Below are positions 1-9,384 of a stretch of DNA of 64,000 nt, piece after piece. Origin of the DNA: Pictodentalium vernedei (Eukaryota; Mollusca; Scaphopoda; Dentaliida; Dentaliidae); NCBI GenBank assembly GCA_031216915.1, contig CM062289.1, positions 395,524,674-395,588,673 on the forward strand. Reading direction: 5' to 3'. Below the pieces are notes generated by a model. It was not told the DNA's origin, did not search any database, and saw only the letters and a program-made list of their open reading frames with translations. The position numbers were made by a program, and so were the translations under genes. How positions within the stretch are numbered: the first letter of the stretch is position 1; the number at the start of each line of letters is the position of its first letter.

Positions 1-288
1 GCTATTAGTTGAAAATGAGATAAAAAGTGAATATGCCAACATTTTCATTAAATTTAACTAAAAATGCAGGACATCACCATTATTCAGTCATCACTATTAT
101 GTGACATGGGTACTCTTCTGTTCTCTTTGGGAAAGGGTCCGGAGCCCATACCATTGGGAAAATTTGTGTCATGGCCTCATGGGGGTTCCAATGGAAAATT
201 TGTTTTGGAGGGAAAAAAACATGCAAAGACTAAGAAATGTTACATTTGAACTGAGCAGAAAACATTAATACCAATACCTAAGCAACTA

Positions 289-718
289 CAGTAGAATCCT
301 CTTAATTCAATATCCATTTTGCCAGTGAAAATTATTCAATTAGCAGGACTATACAATTAACAGGGATTTGGTCAGTTTCTTGTGTTCTGGGGGTAAACTG
401 AGCATTTATTCTATTATATCTTGTTTGACAGAGCTCACAGAGCTCTGTCAAACAAGATATAATAGAATACATGCCTGTATTGGATGTAGTGGGGCCAAAA
501 AGGTTGATAAATAAGGGGAATTTGGAGCGTGTCACAGTAATTTTTTTGACATATTACAAAAATTTATATACAATTAACAGGAGTTTACTCTACAACCCAT
601 ACGCAATTAACAGATCAAATTTGTACTGAAGGTATGGTAAATGGTTTTGTGTTTGAAAATTATATTCAATTAACAGGGATATAGAATTAAAAGATATCCA
701 ATTAAGTGGGTTCCACTG
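289..718. mobile_element. TA-flanked MITE, Tc1/mariner-pogo-like, copy 1
   Basis: The ends are inverted: the left begins CAGTAGAATCCTCTTAATT and the right end read in reverse begins CAGTGGAACCCACTTAATT. Both ends are flanked by TA (287-288 and 719-720), the duplication expected of Tc1/mariner/pogo transposases. The element is 430 bp and non-coding. Its interior holds a perfect hairpin, arms 408-436 and 440-468 (29 bp each) with a 3-base loop and GAGCTC at the apex. A second copy in opposite orientation lies at 7548-7978. The class is inferred from the TA and the end sequence; no transposase is present. Confidence 0.75.
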
Positions 719-798
719 TATATGTATACCACAAGTAAGTTTTATTACAAACATGTCCATACAGTCTCTGTAGTCTCTATTAAACTGTTCTTATACTA

Positions 799-1022
799 TT
801 AACCCTTTACCTAACATGAAAAGCAGAAAAAAATTCTTGAATAACTAATTTTTTTAATTTTTTTGTCTCAAAAACATAGGTTATGAACCCTCATTGGAAC
901 GAGCTCGTCAAGCTCATTCCAATAATTTTAGAGACAAAAAATGAAAAAATAATGAAAATTAATTGGTGATTTTTGAGAATAGTGCTGGCTGGTTTTGACC
1001 GTTACGTTAGGTAAAGGGTTAA
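799..1022. mobile_element. TTAA-flanked MITE (piggyBac-like), subfamily with GTCTCAAAAAC arms
   Basis: Left end is TTAACCCTTTACCTAAC and the right end is its near-exact inverse, giving TTAA duplications at 799-802 and 1019-1022. TTAA target sites plus CCC-starting inverted ends are the signature of piggyBac-type transposition. The centre has an imperfect palindrome around 864-937 with GGAACGAGCTCG near the apex; part of the right arm appears deleted. It is non-coding. Related copies lie at 1654-1892 and 11,530-11,772. Confidence 0.75.
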
Positions 1023-1373
1023 AAAGAACTTGTCATCTGCCTTCGAATTAAGAGACTTCATCAGGCAAGCAATTTAAATTGAATCTACAACTGGTGCCCT
1101 GAAATGGGTGCTCATAAGGTCTCAGAAAACCAATTGTTTTCTGAGCCTTATGACCTTTCAGTTCAGGACAACCAGATGTGCATTAAACATTTGTTTGCAT
1201 GTGAATAGGGGCTGGGAAATTTAGGGTTAAGAATTGGGAAAAACCATGCCCAAATGTCATTGTGAAAGGGTCCCATAAACCCTCAGTGTAGATGCCCAAA
1301 GGAATCCCTGTGACCGATGAAAGTATATATATGTATGCTTGCATCTCACCCGACTCATTTGCAAAGCATCGAA
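1023..1373. other. Unassigned intergenic stretch with one short hairpin
   Basis: No gene or recognised element is seen. A hairpin with arms 1112-1130 and 1136-1153 (one extra base in the left arm, loop CAATT) lies in it; it may belong to a decayed foldback element, but no flanking inverted ends were found. Confidence 0.4.
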
Positions 1374-1653
1374 TAGAGAGCTGAAACGGTTAACCGATTA
1401 ATCGATTAATCAATGATCAACATCTTGATCGATCCAAAAAGTAATTGATCGATTAACCATTACTTTTTTTGAAAAAAAACTACTGTATTATATGGGTTAA
1501 CAAAGGAACAAACTTGTTCCAAAACAGGTATACATTGTCACACTGACTCCCATCAATTATATTAGACAGAGTAAAAGCATGCAAGTTACTTGCTGACATA
1601 CTTGTTTACTTGCATGATCACCATACTGTATCAGTGACTGGAAATGGTCATTC

Positions 1654-1892
1654 TTAACCCTTTCTCACTGATGGTAGCAGACGATACTTGCAAAATAAAT
1701 TCATGAATTACTAAAAAATTTCAATTCTTGTCTCAAAAACATAGCTTATGACACCTCATTGGAACAAGCTCATTCCAATAAGGCTCATAAGCTATGTTTT
1801 TGAGACAAAAATTGAAAACATAATAAATTTGAATGGAGATTTTTGTATATAGGCCTAGTCGGTTTTGTTTGTTATGTTGGGTAAAGGGTTCA
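1654..1892. mobile_element. TTAA MITE nested in the hAT-like element (first insertion)
   Basis: Begins TTAACCCTTTCTCACTGATG and ends GTTGGGTAAAGGGTTCA, so the left TTAA is intact and the right one has decayed to TTCA. The centre is a long hairpin, roughly 1728-1810, with arms containing GTCTCAAAAACATAGCTTA. It belongs to the same subfamily as 799-1022 and 11,530-11,772. Left-end divergence and loss of one TTAA suggest it is older than the neighbouring insertion. Confidence 0.65.
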
Positions 1893-1934
1893 TGCTGTAA
1901 AACATCCAAATGATTAATCAATCAAGAAAACCCC

Positions 1935-2182
1935 TTAACCCTTTACCCAACGAATTGGCCGCATCCACCCGCAAATATGCAAATTCAGCGGTTGACAAAA
2001 TATTATTTTTCCAAAAATGTCACCAAAACCATATCATATGACCCCTTGTTGGAACGAGCTCGTCGAGCTCGTTCCAACGAGGGGTCACATGATATGGTTT
2101 TGTTGAAATTTTTGGAAAAATTTGAAAAAATGATATTTAAAATAATAAATTTTGATATCGTCTGCGTTGGGTAAAGGGTTAA
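1935..2182. mobile_element. TTAA MITE nested in the hAT-like element (second insertion), CATATCATATGACC subfamily
   Basis: Intact TTAA lies at both ends (1935-1938, 2179-2182), with ends CCCTTTACCCAACG and the inverse of CCCTTTACCCAACGC. The interior hairpin spans about 2009-2118 and has the core GTTGGAACGAGCTCG. Its outer hairpin arms (ACCAAAACCATATCATATG) differ from those of the other subfamily while the ends and apex core are shared. Good end conservation argues for a relatively recent insertion. Confidence 0.75.
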
Positions 2183-2204
2183 CCTTTTCAGCTCTAACAT
2201 CGAA

Positions 2205-2723
2205 TAAACAAATCAAAGATCAAGGTAATAAAAGACAAAAAAATTTTGCATTATTGAACTGTCAAAGCTGAAAAAATTAAAGTTCAAAATTCTTACCTGA
2301 TATATAATATTTCACATCTGGTTACTTAGTACAACAGTCCAGACTTTCCTAAGATTTCACAATTCAGACATGATTTTGCCTAAAGTTCTGCATGATTTCT
2401 GTCTTTGATATTCAAAAGCCCAATGGTCTTTGGCAATTGATTATAGAGTGTGCGTGTCTCTTTTATACCAGAATTTCAAATCTGTATCACAGTAACTACA
2501 TCTAAACATTCACATACATAGATAAAAACCAACAATCTTGAAAATGGCACTCAATGGCTCTCCTTGGATGAACTGAAAGGCACACAATCATGTTTTTCCT
2601 GTAATTTTGAAAATGACAATTCCTGTAACTTAGAAAATGACAAGCATTAATTACTCTTGTTGGCCAGTCCCCTCCAAGCCTCTCCCACCCCCAATAAATG
2701 GTTTGTTTGCAATTTGATTACCC
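2205..2723. other. Unassigned AT-rich intergenic stretch
   Basis: I see no open frame of note, no inverted ends and no internal repeat in this stretch. Confidence 0.5.
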
Positions 2724-2731
2724 CTCCCCAC

Positions 2732-3294
2732 TAGAGCTGTAGGTTAACCGAAACCGAACCAAGGTTTTTAGTTTTAAAAAAAAAATGAAACCGAAGCCGT
2801 CGACATCCCATAATGTAAGGTTTTTCGTTTTTTATTAAATACTCTCTTGCTGCAGAAATTCACAGAATGTAGCCATCCCAGAGTAGTGAGAGTACACAGA
2901 CACTGGCAATGGCAGTGTCTGGGTACTCTCACTACTCTGGGAAGGCTACATTCTGCGAATTTCCGACATTTCAGTTTAGTTGTGTTTGCAGCTTTCAAGT
3001 TGCGTGTAGGTGTCAGACCTCGAAAAATGGCCAAGCACAATAAAAGTTCTGTATATTTAGGTAATTATTATATTGGCCTTCCTGATTCTTCATGTATTAT
3101 AGCTTATTTCGGGCATTCATTGAGTTTCACTCATTTTCACTACCATTCAATTATGACTCCGGACATAAGAATGAGTTTTATTGAATTTTACTTGGCCTCA
3201 TGAACAAACCGAAAACCGAACCGAACCGAGGTTTTACTCCACCTGAAAAACCAAAACCGAAACCGAACAAGAAATTTAAAAACCTACAGCTCTA
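2732..3294. mobile_element. hAT-like MITE with perfect 8-bp target duplication
   Basis: The inverted ends are TAGAGCTGTAGGTT at both termini. Identical 8-mers CTCCCCAC flank them (2724-2731 and 3295-3302), diagnostic of hAT-type insertion. Subterminal AACCGAAACCGAACC motifs occur on both sides in inverted or direct form. The centre contains a 53-bp-arm hairpin (about 2853-2905 and 2913-2965) with a few mismatches. It is non-coding; the two antisense open frames across the hairpin merely reflect its symmetry. Confidence 0.85.
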
Positions 3295-3302
3295 CTCCCC
3301 AC

Positions 3303-3814
3303 CCCAAAAAATAAACATGAAGAGAGTTATACATGTAGGCCAAAAAAGGTTTTTCTGGTAATGCTATATATTCTCTCCCTTTGCGACTTCAACTTTATTT
3401 ACAAGACCTATATATATAAGCAGACTTTTGATTCTGGAGTACTGGCTAACTGCAAATGTTTTCAAGTACATGCACTTTCAAGGGCCATTGTAATTTCAGG
3501 CCCATTTTGAAGAACTTTCAAGGCCTTGAAAATAAATTTCTGAATTCAAGGATCTTCAAGAACTTTCAATGTTGAACTCCATCATAATATGACCATAGAA
3601 ATACAAAGAAAGGCACGGCAATAAAACATAACAGGATAAGACTGTTATTTCTGATTTTAATATGCCCAAATTAGGGATAAATATTCCCAAAATAAATGAA
3701 TTTAAAGGCCTGTATTGGGCCATTGTTTTGGGTATTTTTTGAAGACCCCCATTCAACCCCCACCCCACCACATCAGATCTACAGATCATGGTGTAGACGA
3801 TTGTTCAAACACTT
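3303..3814. other. Unassigned intergenic stretch
   Basis: No gene recognised. A short palindrome TTTCAAGGCCTTGAAA lies at 3516-3531 among several direct repeats of AACTTTCAA, which may be the eroded end of a dispersed repeat. Confidence 0.4.
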
Positions 3815-3994
3815 TTAACCCTTTACCTAACAAACCAGCCATATCTGCCCACACAATTTGAAAATTGAGGATTTGAAAAAGAATTAATTGTTCAAAAGAT
3901 TTCAACAAAACCATATCATGTGACCCCTCATTGGAACAAGCTCATAAATAGCAAATTTTGATATCATCTGCATTGAGTAAGTTTTAAGAGTTAA
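3815..3994. mobile_element. TTAA MITE, internally deleted copy of the CATATCATATGACC subfamily
   Basis: The left end TTAACCCTTTACCTAAC is intact. The interior matches the element at 1935-2182 through the left hairpin arm, then jumps past the right arm to the conserved right-end segment TTGATATCATCTGCATTG and a decayed terminus ending TTAA at 3991-3994. The hairpin's right arm has therefore been deleted, as is common for long palindromes. Confidence 0.6.
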
Positions 3995-4236
3995 TAGCAG
4001 CCAAAAACGGCCAAAAAATTACCCAGAATAAGCCTACCACAGCCTAAAATACCTTGGAATTTACTCAATAAAAGCATACAAATATGGATATCATTAGAAC
4101 CAGCTCAACTCGAGCTGGTTCTAATGATATCCATATTTGTATTGTTTTATCGAAAAATTGTGAAATTTGTTTCTGAAAAATGTGAAATTTAATTTATTTT
4201 TTAAAAATACTGTGTTAGGTAAGGGTTTAGAGTTAA
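3991..4236. mobile_element. Probable second TTAA element abutting the previous one, with a 28-bp-arm hairpin
   Basis: The right end reads GTTAGGTAAGGGTTTAG and is followed by TTAA at 4233-4236, similar in reverse to the CCCTTACCTAAC ends of the other TTAA elements. The left end is not recognisable. A perfect hairpin lies in the centre: arms 4079-4106 and 4112-4139, loop AACTC. It may share TTAA 3991-3994 with the upstream element. Confidence 0.45.
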
Positions 4237-4329
4237 TGTTTTAATGTTGAGGATCTGGAAATCAGTGCCTTCTGAACAGAAAAAGAAGATTACTAGGAAA
4301 TGTAAAGTGCATTAGAAAAGGGGGCACTT

Positions 4330-5010
4330 AATCGGACATTTGGAAAAAATTGATAGCCCCATCTAGACATTGCCCCAAAGCTACATATGAAATTTGGGAC
4401 TGATTGGGTGAGAGCCAAGGCCTGAATGGTATGCTAAAGGAATTGTTGGACAATTTATGTCCGAATCCAAGATGGCTGCTGGCAAGCAAGTGTTGCAACA
4501 AAATTTCAGAAAAATTCAATAGCTCCCATCTAGACATCCCTCCAAAGCTACATATGAAATTTGAAAAAGATTGGGTGAGAGATGCAGCCTGTAGGGTGTG
4601 CTAATGGAATTGTTGACAATTTATATGCCAAATGTGGTGGCCACTGATGGCCATGTTTTTTAATAAAATTTGGTAAAAAATTGTTAACTCCCACCTAGAC
4701 ATTGCCCGAAAGCTACATATAAAATTTGGGACAGATCAGGTGAGAGCTGTGACCTGTAAGGTGTATTAAAGGAATTGTTGGACAATTTATATATCCAAAT
4801 CCAAGATGGCCACTGGCAGCCATGTTTTTCAACAAAATTCGAAAAAAATTGATAGCTCCCATCTAGACATAGATAGCCACATATCAAATTTGGAATTGAT
4901 CAGGTAAGAGCAGTGGCCTGTTGGTGTGCTAAAGGAATTGTGGACAGACAGATGTACAGATGAATGTACAGACTGACATATGGATGGACAACAGATCACA
5001 ACCCACCCCA
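4330..5010. repeat. Tandem repeat, four diverged copies of ~167 bp
   Basis: The word ATCTAGACAT or a close variant recurs at 4361, 4528, 4693 and 4861, giving spacings of 167, 165 and 168 bp. Each copy carries AGCTACATATGAAATTTG-like sequence, a GAGAGC word, GGAATTGTTGGACAATTTAT and usually CCAAGATGGC. The last copy runs into a GACAGACAG-type run. It is non-coding. Such minisatellites with a GACAGACAG tail occur dispersed in marine invertebrate genomes; that family assignment is from general recollection. Confidence 0.65.
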
Positions 5011-5067
5011 ATAGCTCATACTTGACATTTTAAATATGGAAAGAAACTATTAACACTCACAAGGGTA

Positions 5068-5165
5068 TAAGAGTTCTTATTTAAAAACTGAAACTTGATT
5101 CTCGCAGTAGGACTTTCTTTGCAAAATCAAAAGCGATTCTGTGAATCAGGTCAGATTTTATGGCC
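5068..5165 (+). repeat. Dispersed repeat 'TTGATTCTCGCAG' family, copy 1
   Basis: Contains ATTTAAAAACTGAAACTTG followed by ATTCTCGCAGTAGGA and AAAAGCGATTCTGTGAATCA. Related copies are at about 11,255-11,370, 11,850-11,960 and, inverted, 13,015-13,125. Edges are unclear and no inverted ends were found, so its class is unknown. Confidence 0.5.
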
Positions 5166-5229
5166 TGACATTAACCCATCCTCCCCTCAGAGTGATGCTG
5201 AAATATTGCCATTTCAAACAGCAAATTTT

Positions 5230-5310
5230 CCAGATATTAACTGGAAATTTAGCCAATTTTGACTTGTTTGATAGAGCTCCGTCAAACGAGATTCAATTTT
5301 TTAACCCTCT
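5230..5310. repeat. Short palindrome resembling the core of the TA-type MITEs
   Basis: CTTGTTTGATAGAGCTC and CGTCAAACGAG here resemble the central hairpin of the elements at 289-718 and 7548-7978. No end sequences were found, so it may be a fragment or an unrelated palindrome. Confidence 0.35.
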
Positions 5311-5349
5311 CTCTGTCACTGTGGTCGATTTGAACTGCCTTTGTCTGAT

Positions 5350-5490
5350 TCTCTCTCTCTCTCTCGTTCATGAGTTTGTAGTTCATATTTCTTCTTTTCT
5401 TGTTTACAAGGGGTAGAACTTTGATTTGTTTGGAATTATTACTCTCTCTCTCTCTCTTAAGAGAGAGAGAGAGATTGAGACAGTGAGAGA
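5350..5490. repeat. CT/GA dinucleotide repeats, partly inverted
   Basis: A (CT)n run near 5350-5365 is followed by a second (CT)n that switches through CTTAAG into (GA)n at about 5440-5475. The second run is therefore self-complementary. Short open frames here are simple-repeat artefacts. Confidence 0.85.
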
Positions 5491-5617
5491 GGTGCATCAG
5501 GAGGGACAGAGAAATAGAGTTAATGAGATAGCTAGAGATGTAGAAACAAGCAGAAAAGCCTTGGATCAGCCATGGTGTTTAGGAAAAAATTGCTGCTTGA
5601 AATTTTAACATTAGCCA

Positions 5618-5650
5618 ATGTGTGTGTGTGTGTGTGGGGGGGGGGGGGGG
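5618..5650 (+). repeat. (TG)n run joined to a poly-G tract
   Basis: A TGTGTG run passes directly into a G run of about 14 bases, ending before CTGTTATGG. It is a simple repeat with no gene. Confidence 0.9.
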
Positions 5651-5651
5651 C

Positions 5652-6351
5652 TGTTATGGATGACTATTTTTCCTAAAAATTGTCCCTATACTTTGTCTAG
5701 ATTACTGTATACAAAGAGTTGTGAGAATCAAAATGACATAATTCCTATTCTATTCCTATTGTTCAGAAATTTGCGAGAATCAGATTCTTTGATGCTTGTG
5801 AAATTCTATCCATGCTGTTTTAACTGAAACCACATTATTGAGAGCCTGTAGCAAAATGCTAATCAACTCATGGAATAGAATCACCTGTCAGTGTGAACTG
5901 TTGTCTGCAGCTGTTTATTTCCTGCACTCTTGAGTTGAATTATATGGGTGAATTTTCACTCTAAAAGTGGCTTCTACTAATTATTAAATCATCCAACATA
6001 TAAAAATATCCAGATATTTACTGGCTGCTGTCTGAAGGGCTCAATGTTTGAATACTCTGTGGTCATGTAGAAGGGGTGCACACCAGGCTGCTTATCATGA
6101 GACAATGTAATCCACTTCCCTTTCCTCCCCCCTCCCCACCCCCCCCCCCCCCCCCCCAACAGCTACTAATGGTAGGTAAATCTGAAGATCTGAAGAATAG
6201 GGGACTCTGCAATTTATTTTTAAAATTCCTGGTCTCCTCTATGTTTCTGTAATTAATTTCATCCCATATCATGTTCTCAACAAATAATAACTGTTTGAGG
6301 TCCAACAATATCATATTTATTAGTTATTTTAACTCTTTGTGTGCAGTAAAC
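5652..6351. other. Unassigned intergenic stretch with a 19-base poly-C tract
   Basis: Nothing gene-like was found. A C-rich run ends in 19 consecutive C at 6139-6157. Confidence 0.5.
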
Positions 6352-6593
6352 TTAACTGGTTGAGTGTTAAAAGCCAGGGCTTTAAAAAAATGAGGGTCCC
6401 AGGGCAAAATCCAACCTTTTCCTTCCTTGTGTTTCATACTTGGTCAAACACAAGTAATATTTTGTTCATATAAATTTGTTGTATTACAAATTATTGAAGA
6501 GTGCTTGGCAGCACTCTTCAAGAATTTGTAATAAAACAAATTTAAAATAACAAATTCAGACCACCAAAAATAATCTAGCCCTCAACCAGTTAA
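6352..6593. mobile_element. TTAA MITE, CTGGTTGAG family, copy 1
   Basis: Left end TTAACTGGTTGAGTG and right end CCCTCAACCAGTTAA are inverted, with TTAA at 6352-6355 and 6590-6593. The central hairpin, about 6482-6504 and 6511-6533, has AGAGTGC and GCACTCT at the apex. The next element shares its right TTAA. Confidence 0.7.
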
Positions 6594-6804
6594 CTGGTAG
6601 AGTGTCGGAAGCCCATATTCATATTTTGTAGATCTTGTTCATACCACCTTTGAAGTGAAATTATTTAGTTTGTTAATATTTGCCTTGTTACAATTTATGG
6701 GAGAGTGCCTATTGGCACTCTCCCATAAATTGTAACTAGGCAAACGTATGTGAACAAATTTTGATGACCAAAAATAATTCAGCACTCTAGACTCTACCAG
6801 TTAA
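6590..6804. mobile_element. TTAA MITE, CTGGTAGAG family, inserted at the neighbour's TTAA
   Basis: Ends are TTAACTGGTAGAGTG and ACTCTACCAGTTAA, with TTAA at 6590-6593 and 6801-6804. The central hairpin is perfect: arms 6688-6709 and 6714-6735 (22 bp), loop TATT. It is closely related to the preceding element, and the two are arranged back to back around one shared TTAA. Confidence 0.7.
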
Positions 6805-6829
6805 AATACTGAAACAAAATCTTGATGTG

Positions 6830-6945
6830 GACTAAAATGGGAGACATCCATAATGGTTTGGGGTCAGTATAGTAAGGGTAAGAGTTAGCAGTGGGCTGCT
6901 AACCCTTACTATACTGACCGTAATGATTTCTCCCAAGTTTTAAAT
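6830..6945. repeat. Foldback palindrome
   Basis: Inner arms are GGTCAGTATAGTAAGGGT plus GTTAGCAG, with a 4-base insertion (AAGA) between them in the left arm only. The match extends outward imperfectly through GGGAGA-type words to about 6830 and 6945. It is probably the remains of another hairpin-centred MITE; no target duplication is recognisable. Confidence 0.5.
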
Positions 6946-7545
6946 TTCATTTTCTCGCAGCAGGTGGCTCTTTTTAAAACAAGCAGAACACAGACAGAAA
7001 GAAAGTGTGTACCATTGTCATACAGCCCTGAAAATGGGCTTATAAAAAATGACAAGAGGGTTAAAACAAATTTTTCTTCACTAAATTTATTAAAAATAAG
7101 AGGGAGAATCATGAATAAAAAGAAAAATTTTCAGAAGACCAGTTATTTTTAAAATAAATTTCTGAGTCCTCTATTCTTCATCTTTACTCTACTAATGTAA
7201 ATGTAATTCATTTCAGACCTGGAACTCTTTAGGAGTGCTGCATGCCCACTGCATGCCTAAAAAAATTGAGATCATTTTTTGCACCTCCTGACTTTTTGGA
7301 ATGCCAGACATGAAGGGGACTGACTTTAATAAAAATCTATTATCATCTGTCAATGTTGCATCGATTCGCAATAATTCATGACCCATTCTGTGTCACATTT
7401 CAATACATTTTGATTGTGGAAAACAAAGCACATAAGAATTGAATGCAACATTTTGAAAATGACAAGATGTGTGTGCCAATTTTTCCACTATGTAGCTTAT
7501 TGTAGAACATTTTTTTCAGTCATAATATTAATACCTTGAAGTGAA
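6946..7545. other. Unassigned intergenic stretch
   Basis: No gene, inverted ends or tandem repeat were recognised. The sequence TTCTCGCAGCAGG at its left edge resembles the dispersed TTGATTCTCGCAG family. Confidence 0.4.
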
Positions 7546-7547
7546 TA

Positions 7548-7978
7548 CAGTCGAGTCCACTTAATTGGATATCTCTTAATTGTATATCCCTGTTAATTGA
7601 ATATAATTTCCCACACAAAACCATTTACCATACCTCCAGTACAAATTTGACCTGTTAATTGAATATAGGTTATAGAGTAAACTTCTGTTATTAAATTGAA
7701 TAAAAAATATTGTAACCTGTCGAGAAATTACCCTGACTCTCCCCAGTTTTCCTTTGTTTATAGATCCATTTGGACACCGTATATTCAGTACAGGCATTTA
7801 ATCTGTTATATCTTTTCGACAGAGCTCATGGAGCTCTGTCAAACAAGATATAATAGAATAAATGCTCAGTTTATCTCTAGAACACAGGAAAGTGACACAA
7901 TCCCTGTTAATTGAATACTCCTGCTAATTGAATGATTTTCATTGTCAAAGTGGCTATTCAATTAACAGAGTTCCACTG
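7548..7978. mobile_element. TA-flanked MITE, Tc1/mariner-pogo-like, copy 2
   Basis: Starts CAGTCGAGTCCACTTAATT and ends with the inverse of CAGTGGAACTCTGTTAATT, flanked by TA at 7546-7547 and 7979-7980. Length is 431 bp, one base from copy 1. It is inverted relative to copy 1, as shown by the position of the TAAACTGAGCATTT-type segment. The hairpin (about 7801-7859) has a few arm mismatches, whereas copy 1 is perfect, and shares the GAGCTC apex. Confidence 0.75.
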
Positions 7979-7999
7979 TATAACCAAAATTTGTCATGG

Positions 8000-8443
8000 T
8001 CCTCTGAGGAGTCCTACATTAACCCAGTGCCATGCCGGTTCCATGCCAGGGTATTCCTCCCCACTCTCCCTCCTGATCTGCCAGCATTTAGTCCTAAACT
8101 GTCTCATAATTCCCCATTGTTGCTTTCTTGATCTTCCTAACTCTAAAATCGACCCTTTTCCTCGCCCACTTATCCTTCATGTTTCCATCCATTTTTTTTA
8201 AACTAGTTTCCCAAAGATTCTTGTTCTACTAGGCAAATATTTGGGACATGTAAAATTGAAATGTGGCATGGTATCAATTACACCTATGTTACACATTTGG
8301 CACACTCTTTCCTCATCTTCCCTTCTCAACTCCAGTGACTTGGATGTCACTTTAAACAAATCTCTCCCCCTCCCCCACCCCGTCCAATGATATATCCAGA
8401 CCCATCTCCTCAAAAGCTGGCATATCTTTTTTATATAACCCAT
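8000..8443 (-). pseudogene. LINE (non-LTR retrotransposon) ORF2 remnant, C-terminal zinc-knuckle region
   Basis: Translating the minus strand from 8443 gives an open stretch to 8198 containing EERVCQMCN and then MPHFNFTCPKY. This is a C-X2-C-X9-H-X4-C pattern followed by a tyrosine. Such a CCHC knuckle after the reverse transcriptase is typical of the C-terminal part of LINE ORF2 proteins (CR1/Jockey/L2-like groups). Beyond 8198 the same frame continues with plausible sequence (KKWMET, then WHWVNVGLL near 8020) but is broken by stops. The polymerase catalytic part is absent, so this is a 3'-end fragment, as expected from 5' truncation. The clade is undetermined. Confidence 0.6.
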
Positions 8444-9345
8444 CTAGAGAACTTTTGGTCCCAATTTCAGCTCGCCAGTTTCAATTTTCAAACTGTCATG
8501 GTGGGGGCGGGGGCAGTCTGGGGGTTGGGGGAGGGGATAGGGGGGTAGAGTGATATATCTATATAAAGTTGTGTTTTTTTTGTGTTAACCCCAAGAGCTC
8601 TATGAGGATTTTCGGCTTTAAACTACATTTATTATTATTGTTTATCCCCCAACTTTCAGTCAATCCCCCTCCGCTTCAAGCGGTGAGGCCTAATTATTGT
8701 TGCCTTTCACAACTTATAAATTATGAACACAATCGGACAAGAGTCAAGGGAATTGCGTTTTTTGTCCCGAATGGCAAAATTTTTCCCTGGGAGCCCCCCC
8801 CCCCCCCCCCCTGGCAATGGGGGTGTCGTCCTCTTGTGCACGCTCCATCTCGCTGCTACGTGGCCCGGATGATTCTGCGCATCCTATTCTATATGCCTCC
8901 CTCTAGTAGTTCAGCGATCTCCCCTAGCCCCCCCCCCCCTACATATTACTCCCCCCCCCCCCCCCCAAGGTCTTTCACTTTCAGACCTGTTTGGACAAGA
9001 CAGTAGTTTCTATTACAATCCTCGAGCAACCTTTCCCTTATGAAGCTACTCATTTATTTTACATCTCTCAATCTAACGGAGAACAAACATGATAGGCCTA
9101 CACAGCGCGACACAACTACAGCAATGACGCTTGTTGGTGATTCTTTCCGAGACGTTGGCTTTGTAAATTGTACGAGTGGTGAAGCAGGTGTACATACTAG
9201 CAGTAGTAGGCCTTACCCTCACAAACAGTACTACGCTGCACTTAGCAAATGAAATGTTTATAAAAAAAAAAAAGTCCTGTCGATTGTTGCTTCACCCAAC
9301 TTAAAAAGCTTTAAGGCTGGCTGGACATCACTGAAGGCACAGACG
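8444..9345. other. Unassigned stretch with G-rich and C-rich low-complexity runs
   Basis: It contains G-rich sequence at about 8500-8550 and poly-C runs near 8796-8812, 8930-8938 and 8951-8966. A 145-codon open frame across the C runs is mostly proline and leucine from simple sequence and shows no domain. I see no supported gene. Confidence 0.5.
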
Positions 9346-9384
9346 TTGGATCATCGTATGCGTGAATATGAAGCATTGATATTT

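Larger units (their letters stand above)
1374..2196. mobile_element. hAT-like non-autonomous element split by two nested MITEs
   Basis: The left end reads TAGAGAGCTGAAACGGTTAA and the right end in reverse reads TAGAGCTGAAAAGGTTAA. Flanking 8-mers are GCATCGAA (1366-1373) and ACATCGAA (2197-2204), a 7-of-8 match, as expected for an old hAT 8-bp duplication. Two TTAA-type MITEs (1654-1892, 1935-2182) sit inside. The second uses the TTAA that is part of the right inverted end. Without them the host element would be about 340 bp. No transposase sequence is present. Confidence 0.65.

Noticed and set aside
2847..3203. Overlapping plus- and minus-strand open frames of about 90-118 codons
   Set aside because: They lie across the palindrome of the hAT-like MITE; similar peptides on both strands result from the inverted repeat.
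5140..5310. Pair of TTAACCC words at about 5172 and 5302 as a TTAA MITE
   Set aside because: Both are in the same orientation rather than inverted, so they do not define element ends.
8569..9006. 145-codon open frame rich in proline and leucine
   Set aside because: It spans several poly-C runs and low-complexity sequence; the composition is explained by simple repeats.
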